Shown: piece by piece, positions 47,311-59,606 of the stretch
Numbering within the stretch: position 1 is the first letter of the stretch
Layout of the letters: the number at the start of each line of letters is the position of its first letter
NCBI RefSeq assembly: GCF_958298935.1
Contig: NC_084922.1
Coordinates: forward strand, 7,132,501 to 7,196,500
Direction: 5' to 3'
DNA from: Phragmites australis
Lineage: Eukaryota; Streptophyta; Magnoliopsida; Poales; Poaceae
Length of the DNA stretch: 64,000 bases
Notes under the pieces: model-generated
Databases searched by the model: none
What the model saw: the letters and a program-made list of their open reading frames with translations, nothing else
What the model was told of the DNA's origin: nothing
Translations under genes and position numbers: made by a program

Positions 47311-50300
47311 TCAGACGCTTTTTGCAAGGACATGAGATCCATCCTCTGCCATCCTGAAGCACTTATCCTGTAGAAATAGAGCGAGCAGAATATGATACTC
47401 ATAAAAGGTTATTCTGACAACACTATTTGAAGTTTGCCACAAGGATTATGCATCAAACGAAGTTGCACATCAGCAAAGTATCTTTTGGACCAACTTCCTC
47501 ACATCAAAATGATGCCACAGAATGACATTCTTAGGACATGTGTAATTCATTCCCAATAACAGCGGCATATATTCAATCACAAGTGGAAAAAAGGAGAGCA
47601 ATATGGAATTATTAATTACGACCTAGCTGGTTTACATTACCTTATCTAGCTTGTCCTTCATTGGTGTAGCCACAACTATCTTCTGAACACAGAGCCGTCG
47701 GAGAACACGTTGTTCAAGCATAAACTGATACTGAACATCACTGTTGTTTGGTGACACGCTTGCTATTATCTTCTTCTCAATTCCCACTTCCTCTAGAGAT
47801 CAGCAACATATTGACATGGATGAAACTTTTTGCTTTTTAAGTTGACATACAGAGAGAAAGACAAGCTACAGAGAAATGGGCAACAAACCTCCAACGAAAG
47901 GAGACTGGAGCATATCATTTCTTTTAGAATGATCTCCAACATTGTGAATCGTGCTTCTCAAATGCAATGGAGCTTCGAAGTCAACACCAGGATTATCTCT
48001 AGAAATGGACAATGAGAGAGCCTCCGGTAAATCCGTGAACATACAACAATTTAGAAGAAAGACATTTGATGGGAACACTACTTACAGCTTTTCCCTCGTT
48101 CCAGGTCTAACATGAGCATGAACTTGGAATAATTCTGCTGAGGTTTCCTGAAGACAGCTTAAGTTTGCAGGAATTTGTGTTGCTGCTGCTGATGTCTCCT
48201 TCTGCGCTTCAGGATAACTGGACACTTCTGAGCAATCAGAACATGTTTCAGTTCCACTCATCTCATTTCTGTGATCTGCTGAGAGTTTACATGTTTCTGT
48301 TAACATCTTAGTATCTGGTTTCTCAGATGCCTCAATCTTGCCTTCATTCTTATCATTGTTTTTTCTTGCCAGTAGATCAGTCAACTCAAGATCTACCTGA
48401 AAAGTGCCATTACTAACATGCCTATCCTCCCAAAATGTGTTTAGTTCTGACTCCTGAAAATTAAAACCAGGACTGAACCCATGCCTCAATGAATCCTTGC
48501 CAGAAGGCTGTGAACACGTAATATGTGGACCTACAGTTTTTCTTAAAGAACTCAATGCTTTCTTTGCAGGAAAAACATCAGCATTTCGATTGCTGAAAGT
48601 CGCAAAATTATCTTCTTGCTTCTTGTCTGCCTTCTGTTCAAAGAAAGTACTCATATAAATGTCACCCTGAAGATCCTTGGCACCAAATGGGTTTGATAAT
48701 TCAATGTTATCACCAAAGATATCTGAAACTGGACACTGCATGTGAATGCCATCTTCAAAAATGGAATTATCAGGTCTGTGAAAAACAGAATGAACTTGTG
48801 AAGTAGGTCTCTTTTCAGTTGACTCCACGGTTTGATACATGCTCAAATCAGGAGCAGAACTGAAAGAGGCTTTATCCTCGCGCATTACACTGCAACTCAA
48901 TGGGTTAGTTAATCCAGAGCTACCCTTCAGATGGGAGGTAGGAGGACCCCAATTGGCAAATTTCTCCATAAGTGATAAACGGCAGCTTGGTTCTCGAGTT
49001 CTTGGTTGCTCAGTAACCCTTTCTGGCCAATAACTTGTTTCAAGTTTCTTTTGATCTGTTGTTCTTTCATGATCCACCTTTTCTGGATTGTTAAATAGTG
49101 ACATCCCATGAAGATGTGCATCCATGTTTGGAATATCTGGCTTATCCAAGCTTATATGAAACTCATCCGTCTTGTTCATCTCATTCTTTACTGCCGGTGA
49201 TGGTTTCTTGCACTTTCTATCCTTCATTGCTTCGAACCGAAAAAAGGGGGGAAATATCAAGATATAGAGTGTATAATGTAACCCCTAGTCTACAATGAAA
49301 TATACCAATGTAAAGAGTCTTCGCTGAAGACAAAAGCAGAAGTCAAGAGTAAAAATGACTGACCTGCAGCAGATGTGCGTGATTCTTCACTGCAAAAGAA
49401 TAATTTTGAAAGGATCAGCAAGAAAACTCATAATAATTTTGCATGACATAAGAACATTCAGGAATCAGGAGCATAGAACCCACTCAGACAGTTAAAAGTT
49501 GATTCTCCAGTACCTTAATGGGCTCCTCCTTTTCTCTGAATCATCTTCCATGTCAAAGGTCCAAGCAGAAGGACCAAAAATGCTATTTGAGTTGGATACT
49601 TTCTTACTTGGTGGGTGCCTGACCAGAATGACAGAAAGATCAAGATTATGTATAAATATAGTATGCATGAGGCTTTATTCTGCTTACCTTTCCCACTCGA
49701 AATGTTCAGTAACCTCATCATCATCCATCAATGCATGATCAGAAAAGAGGTCCTGTGACGATGGAATTCCTTCAACAAAAATTGCAATTATAAGAAACAT
49801 AAAAGGCTCAGAGCAGAAACAGGATAGTCATCATAAATAAACTAATCAAAGTATGACAAGTATGGAATGCAAGCATCATGCTAGGCTGACTTAGTATGAC
49901 AATGTAATCGAAAAAACAAAGATTACATCACAAATTCCAACTATCTCATAGATATCAGAAGAAAAAGCAGAACTACATGAATGAAGAACACTGTTTTGCA
50001 AGTCTCCTTTAACAATGCTAGGTGGACCAGTTGCTGATGAACTGGGAACAGGTAAAGCAAGTTTCCAACCCATGTTTGGCACCTTGTATCACAAATTCCA
50101 AGCAACTCATAGATATCACAAGAAAAAAAAACTCTGACCCCCTGGGAGAGACGTCCCGAGGGTTTTTAGCTAAGGTCGAGAAACCCCCGAACGCCGGCGC
50201 AACTGCACTATCGCACGAGGGACCGCGTAAACCAGCACAGCGAGGGATTTTTTCGCGGGTACCCGGGTTCGAGCCCGGGTCGGCGGCACCACACCTGGGC

Positions 50301-53300
50301 GCTCTACCAACGCGCTATCGTCGTGTTCCCAGATATCACAAGAAAAGCAGAACTGCATGAATGCAGAGCACCGTTCAACAAGCCTACTTCGACCGGCTAG
50401 GTGGACCTGTCACTGATGAATTAAGAGAAGGTAAAGCAAGTCTCCAAACCAAGTTTGGCAACTTGCTAGATGAGAAATGCTCTAATAGTATTGGAAGTCT
50501 GGAACATATAAAATCATGATCACTTCAGCATATCATAGTATAAGTGCACCCTAGTTAGAAATCAATTGGCAAAGATGAGTAGAAATAACGTGGAATGCCC
50601 ACTGGTCTGTAAGCTATGGGACATAAAAGATACACACAATTCTAACCTGTATTCTCAAATCTTGTGCTAGATCTTGTTGAGTTTCTGCAGGGAGAAACTG
50701 AATTATTTGTAGCCAATAGAATTTATTAGGTTTATTAGTCAAACCAAAATATACGTGAAGTAACCTTCGCTCTGGAGAGTATATGTCTTTAAATCCATAG
50801 TCAATTGTATCAAAATGTTCCTCTCTTGGAGTAGGAAAATAATCCTCTGAATTAAATTGATCTATCCTCCACAGTCTATCAGAATTCTCATCAGCTAGAT
50901 TGCCATTTGATCCACTGCGCTTTGCTGTTCAGAACGAAAAAGTAGAATCATGAATATATGGTGTGATAATTTCTTAGGCCACAAAACATGAGTGGTCGCT
51001 TGCGAGGCTCAGTAATAAGTTGTGACACGGCAGAACTTACATTGCCAAAAAAATTCAGCTTGAGGTTCATAAAACATGTCTTCATCCTCAGGATAGTGGT
51101 CAGCATTATGGTTCTTAAATGAATCTGGAAAATAGGAATTAAATTGTTTCCTCCTTTCATAGTCTGATTTATCTAAAATACTATCCATTTTATCTGATGG
51201 TCTTCGCTCTTTCAGCACATTGATACTTTTCATAGAATCCTGTTAAAAATGATACAAAAATCATTTACATTCTTACTTTTAAAACGGTAAATTCAATTAA
51301 CACATCTAGATATGATAAGAAAATCTATTGTAAATTTGTCATGTAGTCTAATGAAAAACACCTATCATATAAGTTGTATAAGGAGAACTTTTCTCCAAGG
51401 AGTTCACTGAAGATTTCTGAGGTTATGAAACTGTACAAAATAATAAATGAAAATGGAATTACTAACTCTCAGTCCTAGTATTGGATCCACCTTAATTACC
51501 AAGTCACTTTTTTTTTCTTTTGTAGAATAAACCTCTCTTCAAATTCTTTTCTGCCTATCTTTTGAAAAAAGATTAGATTTCAAAGAGGAAAGTGTCTGAA
51601 ATTCTCACCAATGCCTTCATGACATCAAAGGGGATAGACCGTTTTGCTTTATGTGTGAACCGCGTGGCCTTTGGAGGCAAAGGTAAAACCCTGCATCACC
51701 ACATCAATGCAATATAGTTGAGATTTGGATGTATCACTTAACCTGTGCGGAAGCGACAGACATGACTTATATCACATGTGAGGAAAGATTGGAGTTCTCG
51801 ACCCATTGAGCTTTACCTTAACTACAGCCAAGGTGGGCAAACTAGAACTTTTGGACCGAAGCCTATGTGAACTGGACCAGTTGATTGTTATTCTACGTAT
51901 CAAGGGTAAGATTACGAATATGATGAATTTGATTGTTGCAATACAAAATACCCTCTAGAGATAGTTTCTTCAATGCAACATTTTTTCCCTTGAGGCAAAT
52001 AAAGTAAGAACTGACGATTGTCCTATGATTGTCTCACTTTTTGCACCTCTGAACTTCGTTTTGGCAAGTCCCAACCTACTTTTCAGAAATATCCACAAAC
52101 AGAAAGAAGGGTTTATACTACCATTTTCTGTAAAATCAAACAGTACCTATTATTTAAACTTCCTCGCACCAAATTAACTTTATAGCTGAAATATTCATAT
52201 GGGACATAGATTAATTAACAATTAAGCTTATCATTCAACCTTTTGATGGATCTTGGTGAATGCGGAGGTGTTTCCATCTTGATATGACCAAGGCCTGAAA
52301 CAGAAGCAGATGGATGTCTAACGAACCATTATAGTATGTTACTAAAGGAAACAGAAGGCAGTGAACTAAGGTTGATCAGGGACAATATTAGCGACAGGTG
52401 GACCACAGAGGTCACACAAACTTCACAGCGAAATGCATTTGCTATCAAACTATGCTACGATCACTAAGACCTAAATGAAACAAATGTCAACATAAGGATG
52501 CAGTTTAGGTGCAGGTCCTTCTGGAAGATACAAGCAATACATTAGTTCAACTGTGAAGTGATCTGCAAGTCTGCACAGTATTTCTTCCTGTTAGCACAGG
52601 CAAACTGCTCATTCTCCCAACTGCTGCAAAACTAGTTCTAATAATAAACAACTAAAAAAATCCTTGACAGATTATAAGAAATAAGAAATTAAACAACTAA
52701 TGATTGTGTTGAAACATGCACCTTTAACAGAAAATGAAACATGAGCTTCACGGGCAGGTCGTGCGGTAGACTTATTCTTTGATCCCTCGTAACTGACCAA
52801 ATCAATAAGTGAAATTTCTGCAAGGACTAATCATAGTCAAACCGGAGTTTCAATAATACATAACAAGTGGATCAATCCCAGTTATACAACTTATGCATTC
52901 ATACAAATTTATGTTTATGTTTGCATTCTTCAATTACACAGCTGCTGACATTGCAACTGCTCCTTTGAACTCTAGTTGAAAGAAATAATTGCTAACCAAA
53001 CTAGGCATTTCTATAAGGACATATTATTTTAACAAATTTCCTTTTTCATGTAGTTGCGCATACTTTGAACAGTAACTCAATCAGTAGGGACAATAGAAAT
53101 GATTGGTAATAGTGAAGGAAACATCACCACTTTGGAATTCCAGATTTTGATTTTGCTGCCTGGTGCTACAGTTTATGGATGGGGATATTTTAAAACCAAG
53201 AGATTCTTCATGGGAGTTAACAGCTGCTGCATCATCTTGATGACCAAAGGGTGATGACAATCTGCCAATGTACAAGGCTGAGATCTCACAAAACAAGATA

Positions 53301-54738
53301 AATGCAGGCACACTCTTACCATACTGTGTGGAGATACTGACCTTGGTTGAGAGCCTGCAGAATAGAAGCAAATTAATTTCTGATAAACTTTACTGTAACA
53401 AAAAGGCATATTACACACTTCAGAAATTAATAGCATATCATCTCATTCTTCTTTCAGCAGCCACATATTCAAAAGAGAAAGACGTATACCTACTATGACC
53501 TCCAGTCCAAGTTAGATGTCATCCTATAACGTGTGCAGCCAACCTTTTAAAACTTTGGCCACGAATATAAATAAGAAAAATTCCGATATGTTAGATGGAA
53601 ATGCTTCTGTATTAATACTTTTTTAGTACCTTTTGGCTACCATGTGATTAGGGCAAAGTAATGGTCAAAATTATGCTCTGGAGGCCGCATCAAATCCTAA
53701 GCAACACGTAAAAGAAACTGGAGGGAGTACCTAGACTGTTTTTTTTTATACATATGACATTGTTAATATGCCTTTGTTGAAAAGTTGAAATACCATAGTC
53801 ACAAGAAAATAAGCAAATCCTAATGAATTCCCTTGACTGACGTACTGAAGATTGAACCCTTACCTTCTTCATTGTTGCTATTGCATAACGAAGTGATCTT
53901 CTTTAGTGCCTCTGTAGGGCAAACTTCTGAAAGAATGCAATCCACTTGTGGAATAGCACCATCTGCATCTGAAATGATAGTAAAACAACCATACTAAGAA
54001 AAGTCTGCCAACAAGTGACATTAGTTGTTCCACTTGTCCAGAAATTACAGGAATTATGCTAGAAGGGTAAAATGATTAACCACAGAAAAATAAAATTCTC
54101 CGCTGAGACCTAAAAAATCAGAACATTGAGGAAGCTCACTTGCGGATTCATTATGATGACTATCTGGAGTTGCCAGATTGTTGATGTTTAGAACATCAAG
54201 TGATCGAGGCTCCTGATCAAGGGAAGCTTGACCTCCTGCTACGTCATTCTGGTTCTGTAGCCCTTGCCCCTGCTGCTGCCGTTTCTTTTGTTCGAAGTAC
54301 TGCCTTTGTCTGCCGAGCATTTTATTTCAAGGGTGGAGAAGTCAGTCCAGTCATCATAAAAAAAAATGGCTAACACAAACAGAATGAACTTTAGAAACTG
54401 TAATCGGTAAACTAGGAAAGTTACCTGCTCAGAGTGGACTTCCTGGACTGCTCATTTCAGGCCGAATAAGTAGAACGCAAATCCATCCAAACATAACCAA
54501 ATGTTAGCACCTTGTTACAAACCATAACAAAACATAAAAACTGCTACGCTCAGTAATTATTCTGGTGTGTCCATGCCAACCTTAAACCACCGTTGCACAA
54601 GGGAAGCACGAAACAGTTGAAATCATGTCAATTGCCCAAATTAAGTGCGATGGAGCACAATTCATAGGGGATTAAAGTAGAAATTCGAGTACTCACCGCG
54701 TAAACCTTCCTCCTCGAACCGCCCATCCATTGCAGCAT
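47311..54738 (-). CDS. Plant-specific protein of about 930 residues, 19 exons; weak HEIP1 candidate
   Basis: Exons on the minus strand, all consistent in phase: 54738-54697, 54447-54425, 54309-54140, 53968-53864, 53354-53342 (13 bases), 53261-53128, 52817-52722, 52294-52240, 51690-51609, 51239-51041, 50924-50765, 50684-50647, 49769-49688, 49618-49514, 49389-49364, 49229-48086, 47998-47889, 47792-47641 and 47367-47311. They sum to 2793 bases. The start may be the ATG at 54738 or the one at 54726. The N terminus is basic and Gln-rich (RKSTLSRQRQYFEQKKRQQQ near residues 16-35). The rest is polar, Ser/Asp/Glu-rich and probably disordered, with one 1144-base exon. The C terminus is more ordered (VLRRLCVQKIVVATPMKDKL). 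There is no signal peptide or membrane segment. I recognise no catalytic domain. The layout and N-terminal motif recall HEIP1, a plant-specific meiotic crossover protein, but I cannot verify that. Confidence 0.75.
49926..50465. repeat. Intronic tandem duplication split by a SINE
   Basis: Copy 1 is 49926-50087 and copy 2 is 50088-50465 without the SINE. Both start ATCACAAATTCCAA, share GCAGAACT(A/G)CATGAATG and GCTAGGTGGACC(A/T)GT, and end AAGTTTGGCA-like. Both lie in the intron between exons 12 and 13 of the 930-residue gene. Confidence 0.85.
50127..50330 (-). mobile_element. tRNA-derived SINE with 16-bp target duplication
   Basis: The insert of 204 bp is flanked by identical AGATATCACAAGAAAA at 50111-50126 and 50331-50346. 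On the minus strand it starts near an A box (TAGCGCGTTGGTAGAGCGCC, 50317-50298) and has a B box (GGGCTCGAACCC, 50276-50265). It ends in a T-run (AGAGTTTTTTTTTC) instead of an A tail, as in the rice p-SINE1 group. It therefore looks like an RNA polymerase III retroposon inserted by LINE machinery, in the sense orientation of the host gene. Confidence 0.85.
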
Positions 54739-55933
54739 TATGAGCAGGCGATGAGCAATCTCCCAACGGAATCGATCAATCCCCCGTCGGGGCGGGTCTC
54801 GGCTCCACGCCAATCCAGTACCAGTAGGCGAGCGGCGCGGAGGAAGGACGACGACGAAGGGGGCGGCGGAGTTGGGGGCGGTGGAGGAGGACGACGACGA
54901 CGAGGGAAGCGCTCCTCCTCGGTGGCCGGCGTGCTGCGGTGGAAAGAGGCGGGCGCGGGCGACGAGCCGACGAGGACGGTGGTGTGAACCGAGTTGAGGT
55001 CTAGTGTCGGCCCGAATCGATCTAGACCCCAAGCCTGAAATAATTCAAATTTTCAGTATTTTAAAATCCTAATGAATTTTCAAATTTTCTATAATGGAAT
55101 GCCTTTTACGGCAGAAACAATGTATCAAACACTTGTACGTACATGGAAGTGAGATTCTTCAGTACAATTTACAACACAATGCTTATGGGTCTGCCCAAAT
55201 TTTGTAAGACTCGGGAAGATCTATTCTACAAATTTTGTACTATTTCAGAAGCTACAACGGTCCAAATAACCCCCCATTTTTACATCCTCTTTTCTACCAT
55301 ATAAAACCAAACCCTTCAACTCATTTTTAAAATCACGATTTTGTCTAGAAAGAGTCTGTTTGACAGAGATTTAGCACTAAGAAATACCTTAGGAATTTGT
55401 GTAACTATAGCTATAGATACATTGATTGTATTTTAGTGAGTTATTTTATTTATATTTTATATTAAAAATCGATATTTAAATTATTTTATTTTAGTCTACA
55501 ATCTTAAAATCTAACTTGGAGTAACTTTGTCAAACAGAGTCTATATTCAACAACAACTCCTGGTAAAAATTAATCTCAGGTCCAAGCGACAAGCAGAAAT
55601 TGTAGGTTGGATTGCGTCTTCGTGCTAATAATGTGATTACAAAGGTCCCTTGCACTCGATATCGCCATAGATGGCAACAAAACGACGCTAAGCACATTGT
55701 ACAACAGCCTTGCAGCAGGTAGCAGCAAAGCAATGCCAAGCTCTAGCGATTAAAGAGTCAAGAGGCTCCTGTCCAATTGCGCTGCAAAGCAATCATCCTC
55801 GTCGTTGCCATGCTTCTTCTGCAGTTGCACCGAGATGAGCAACCGATCGGCATGCTGCCACGAGGAAATTGTAATCCTGGAATCTGAATTCTGAGACGAA
55901 GCGTCAATGGCATGGGCGACGCATTCATCCCGT
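54739..55933. other. Region between the 930-residue gene and the PPR gene
   Basis: 54739-55000 is a GC-rich 5' leader and promoter of the gene to the left. 55010-55350 is AT-rich with nothing recognised. A MITE follows at 55351-55542. 55543-55933 is probably 3' UTR of the PPR gene. Confidence 0.4.
55351..55542. mobile_element. 192-bp MITE
   Basis: Inverted ends: AGAGTCTGTTTGACAGAG at 55351-55368, and on the minus strand AGACTCTGTTTGACAAAG from 55542. The interior is AT-rich and non-coding. The target duplication is unclear, so the superfamily is not assigned, though CTGTTTGACA-type ends are common in hAT-like MITEs. Confidence 0.65.
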
Positions 55934-57802
55934 TCACGTCTGCGCAGCAGGCGGCGCGAAGCAGGCGGAGTAGATGTCGAGCACCTTCTTCAAGTCCGCG
56001 GCGCTGGCCGTCCACACGTGCCCCGGCGACGCCTCCGGGAGGCCACCGGCGGCCTCCTCGCACCTCTCCTCGACCAGCGCCGCCTCCCGGAGCTTCCCCT
56101 CCCGCCACAGGCTCTTGACGAGCAGCGCCTTGGTGGGCGCGTCGGGCGCGATCCCGGCCGTGCGCATTTCGTCGAACACCCTCAGCGCAAGCGCCGCGCG
56201 CTCCTGCTTGCAGTAGGCCCTGACCAGCACGCTGTACATGTACCCGTCGGGCTGCAGCTCGCACTGCCGCACCAGCCCCAGAAGCCGGTGCACGCCCTTG
56301 AGGTCGCCGGCTCCGGCCAGGTGCTCCATCAGGCCGGAGAAGGTCTGCAGGTCCGGGAGCACGTCCCGCGCCATCATCTCCTCGAGGAGCTCCATGGCGT
56401 CGAGGCCTCTCCGGCACTTGGCCATCGTTCGCAGCAACGACGAGCAGAGCAGCGCGAGGTTGGGCCTAGACACGGGGCCGCAGATGGACTCAGCGTCCCG
56501 GAACACCCTGGCCGCCGCGTCGGCCTTCTTGGAGAGGCCGTAGAAGTCGATGACAAGCCGCACGGTGGCGAACGGGAGGAGGATGCCGTCCGACCGCACC
56601 TTGGTGAGCAGCCGCTCCACCAGCTCGACGTGCCCGGCGCGGGCGAGGATGGCCACCATCCTCGCCACCGTGTGGCGGTCGTGCGCGAACCCGCCGGGGC
56701 GGCACGCCACCCAGCAGAAGAACTCCCACGCTGTCTCGGCCTTCTTGAACGAGCGCAGGAGCTTGCACACCAGCCGCGGCGTCCAGACGAGCCCGACGGC
56801 CTCTAGCTCGGCCACTTCCCGCGCGTCCCAGCCGTCCAACGCCCTGGCGAGCTCGCGCGGGTCCAGCCATGGCTTCAGGGTCTGCCTATCTCTGTTGCCT
56901 CTGTCCTTGTCCTCAATATTGACCTCACCTTCGTCGCCGTCCTCCTCGCTGTCTCCCTCACCCTCGACGTCGTCCACCGCGTACCCGATCCTTGCGTTGG
57001 GTGAAAGCTCGTGGACGAAGTCCTCCGTACCATCAATGTTCCCCCCTTCCCGCATGGCAGCGATGGCAGCGCGCATCTGCGGCCCGGGCATGACGCCGTC
57101 CACGACTGCCATCTCGCGGACGAGCCACCGGAGCTGGTCGAACCTCCCCGCCGACGCAAGCGCCTCGGCGAGCACGTTGTACTGCCGGGTAGTCCGCCGC
57201 ACCCGCAGCGACGGCAGAATGCGGAGCACCTCGATCGCCTGGTCCACGAACCCCGCGGAAGTGAGGTGGGCGATGACGACCGTGTAGGTGCGGGCGTTAG
57301 GGAGCGCGCCCTCGCGGACCATGCCGCGGAACGCCTCCACGGCGGCGGCGTGGTCGGCGGCGCAGGCGTGGAGGTTGATGAGGATGTTGTGCGCCTCGGC
57401 GGAGCGGCGCGGGGCAGCCGGGAGGGACTCGAAGGCGTCGAGCGCGGAGGCGTGGTCCCCCGCGGCGGCGAGGAGGCGGAGGCGCGCGAGCGGCGGCGCG
57501 GGCAGCGGGAAGGAGTCGAGGTGGGCGCGGAGGTCGGGGAGCGCGGCGAGGGAGGCGAGGCGGGAGGCGAGCGCGTGGAAGAGCGGGAGCGGCGCGGGTG
57601 AGGGGAGGGCCCGGAAGAGGGAGAGCGCGGAGGACGGCGTGGGCGCGGCGCGGATGGCGTGGAGAGCGACGACGGGGTCGTCGGGCGGCGGCGGCTGGGG
57701 CCGGGAGGAAGGGGAGCGTAGGCGGAGGCGCAGGGAGTCGATGAGGAGGGCGCGGCGGAGGTAGAGGGCGACGCGGGTGGTGGGCGCGGCCGGCGGGGGC
57801 AT
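55934..57802 (-). CDS. P-class pentatricopeptide repeat protein
   Basis: A single exon encodes 622 residues from ATG 57802 (MPPPAAPTTRVALYLRRALL). An in-frame ATG at 57940 would add 46 residues, but family N termini and the downstream basic, Arg/Leu-rich presequence favour 57802. The presequence suggests import to mitochondria or plastids. PPR motifs of about 35 residues are visible, for example HNILINLHACAADHAAAVEA, YTVVIAHLTSAGFVDQAIEV, FSGLMEHLAGAGDLKGVHRL and YSVLVRAYCKQERAALALRV. A non-PPR acidic insert (GEGDSEEDGDEGEVNIEDKD) and a WTPRLVCKLLRSFKKAETAWEF block sit in the middle. No E, DYW or SMR domain follows, so it is P-class, likely acting in organellar RNA stability, splicing or translation. 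The absence of introns and extreme GC content are normal for grass PPR genes. Confidence 0.92.
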   Translation of the reverse strand: MPPPAAPTTRVALYLRRALLIDSLRLRLRSPSSRPQPPPPDDPVVALHAIRAAPTPSSALSLFRALPSPAPLPLFHALASRLASLAALPDLRAHLDSFPLPAPPLARLRLLAAAGDHASALDAFESLPAAPRRSAEAHNILINLHACAADHAAAVEAFRGMVREGALPNARTYTVVIAHLTSAGFVDQAIEVLRILPSLRVRRTTRQYNVLAEALASAGRFDQLRWLVREMAVVDGVMPGPQMRAAIAAMREGGNIDGTEDFVHELSPNARIGYAVDDVEGEGDSEEDGDEGEVNIEDKDRGNRDRQTLKPWLDPRELARALDGWDAREVAELEAVGLVWTPRLVCKLLRSFKKAETAWEFFCWVACRPGGFAHDRHTVARMVAILARAGHVELVERLLTKVRSDGILLPFATVRLVIDFYGLSKKADAAARVFRDAESICGPVSRPNLALLCSSLLRTMAKCRRGLDAMELLEEMMARDVLPDLQTFSGLMEHLAGAGDLKGVHRLLGLVRQCELQPDGYMYSVLVRAYCKQERAALALRVFDEMRTAGIAPDAPTKALLVKSLWREGKLREAALVEERCEEAAGGLPEASPGHVWTASAADLKKVLDIYSACFAPPAAQT

Positions 57803-59606
57803 CGCGGCGGCGGCCGAAACAAGCGAACGACTGTAGCGTAGCACTGCTACCCCGCGAGGAGAACTGGATGGTTGACGGGGCCCGGGACCCGTCCGATCAT
57901 CAAGTTTGGAGGATGGACGGCGCACAAATTTCGTGCCCACAGGCCACAGTCATTACATTTTTTAGCAACAAATTTCGTACACAAATTTCTCAGTTTCTTC
58001 CACTATTCCTCGCAGTAAATTCAGATGATTTTGTAGCACATAATACAATCAAGAAAAGAGAAAACGTACACAGGGAGAAGCATGACTGTGGTGGATCCGT
58101 AGATGCAATCGGTACTGTCAGCCCAAAAACTACTAGTAGCAGAAAGATGTTACCGCAGAGAAGTCATTTTCTAACGATGAGCCGTTCCTCAGAGAGAGAG
58201 AGAGACGGCTAGAAGAGCATCATCAGCATTGCGAGCCCAAGGAAGTAGGCACAGGGAATTCAGGACAAAGAAGGGCAGCCACAGGATACACCAGCAAACA
58301 AGCTGGCTTGGATTTTGCGCGCCATGCTGCATAATCTGCACATCATCATTTGATCACTAAATTAAACGACAGCGTTTGAAGAATTTTGCAAGTGCAACAA
58401 CAACTCAAATACTAATCAAGATGCATAACAATAAATAACCATTTATCTTCTCTATAATTTCGAACTATGCAAGCAATTGATATTAGAAATGAACATGAAA
58501 GTGACCGTTACATTAAATTTATTTAGTTTTTCCTTTTCCTGGCATGAATCATTTTTTTTGAACAATGGGACCCATTTCCATGGCCTCCATAGCACATACT
58601 AACAGACAGGATAATAAATTCCATTTTGTTAATTTATTCTATTTAACCAAGGTTGAAGACATATCATGGTAAATCCAGATAAGAATGAACTCAAGAACAA
58701 GTTTACATTGTATACTGAAATAAAAGAACGTAAGAGAACCCAATAGCAGCATACATAATTTGAAGGATAACGACACAAAGTAAAGAAGTTGTGACCATAA
58801 TGACCGACACAATAAATTAATTTTAATATTTAGACAAGAAGCAACCATTTTAGACCCAAAAAACAAGCATGTTTAGCAGCCATAGCCATACCACCAGAAA
58901 TAAGAGAACAGAAGCATCATGTAGCTGCAATCATTCACACCTTAGCTGATTAACAATGTAGTGATGCAAGCTTTTCATACCTGAACTGCTTGGAAAGAAG
59001 ATCTCTATTGCCAGGGAATAACCACCAGTCAGATTCAATGAGTTCACTTCGTGCATATATGCAAACTTGAATTGTGTTAGCATCCATTGCAAAATTGGAA
59101 TATAAGTTAAGCAAATGCACCATTGCTCTATTAGTTATACTGCCAGCCTGATACCACAGCAAGGCAAGAAGAAGCAAGCTTTGTTAGAAGTACGATATTG
59201 ACATCAGTTCCATGGTTCATCATGGTACATGTACACGAAAATATGGAACTCATCCTAGATCTCCCAGAAGAAAAGCAAAAAACAAAACCATACTCCTAGT
59301 ACTACATATTTGAGATCCAAATCGCTTCTGAGAGCACAAGTGTTGAACTTGTCAAACCATGAACAGTTCAGCTTGTTAACAATCATGTCCTTCCTTCAGC
59401 CCACTGCTTCTTACGTTACACGACAAACACAGATCCTGCAATTTTGAAGAAAACCAATGAGCACAGAAGAACTGTACAAGAGTCACTACAATGGTTCAAC
59501 TACAACATGGAAGGCAGCAGGGATCAAGATAAAACTGAAGGAAATGCACTATTGACTATCAAAAAGAGCTGCAAAACATAATTATAAACCACTGACCGCA
59601 CAGTAC
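57803..59606. other. PPR promoter and 3' region of the PMD gene
   Basis: 57803-58000 is PPR upstream sequence. No coding frame was recognised at 58000-59606; it is probably the spliced 3' UTR of the minus-strand gene ending at 59607 (possible donor GCG|gtcagt just after the stop and acceptor TTGCAG|GATCTG near 59438) plus intergenic DNA. A short (AG)n run is at 58190-58205. Confidence 0.35.

Noticed and set aside
48839..49298. Plus-strand ORFs opposite the 1144-base exon
   Set aside because: Antisense shadows of a strongly supported exon.
50265..50318. A functional tRNA gene on the minus strand
   Set aside because: A and B boxes are present but no acceptor or anticodon stem forms; the flanking target duplication shows a SINE.
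55907..57764. Several long ORFs on both strands within the PPR gene
   Set aside because: They are shadow frames caused by very high GC content; only the 622-residue frame shows PPR repeats.
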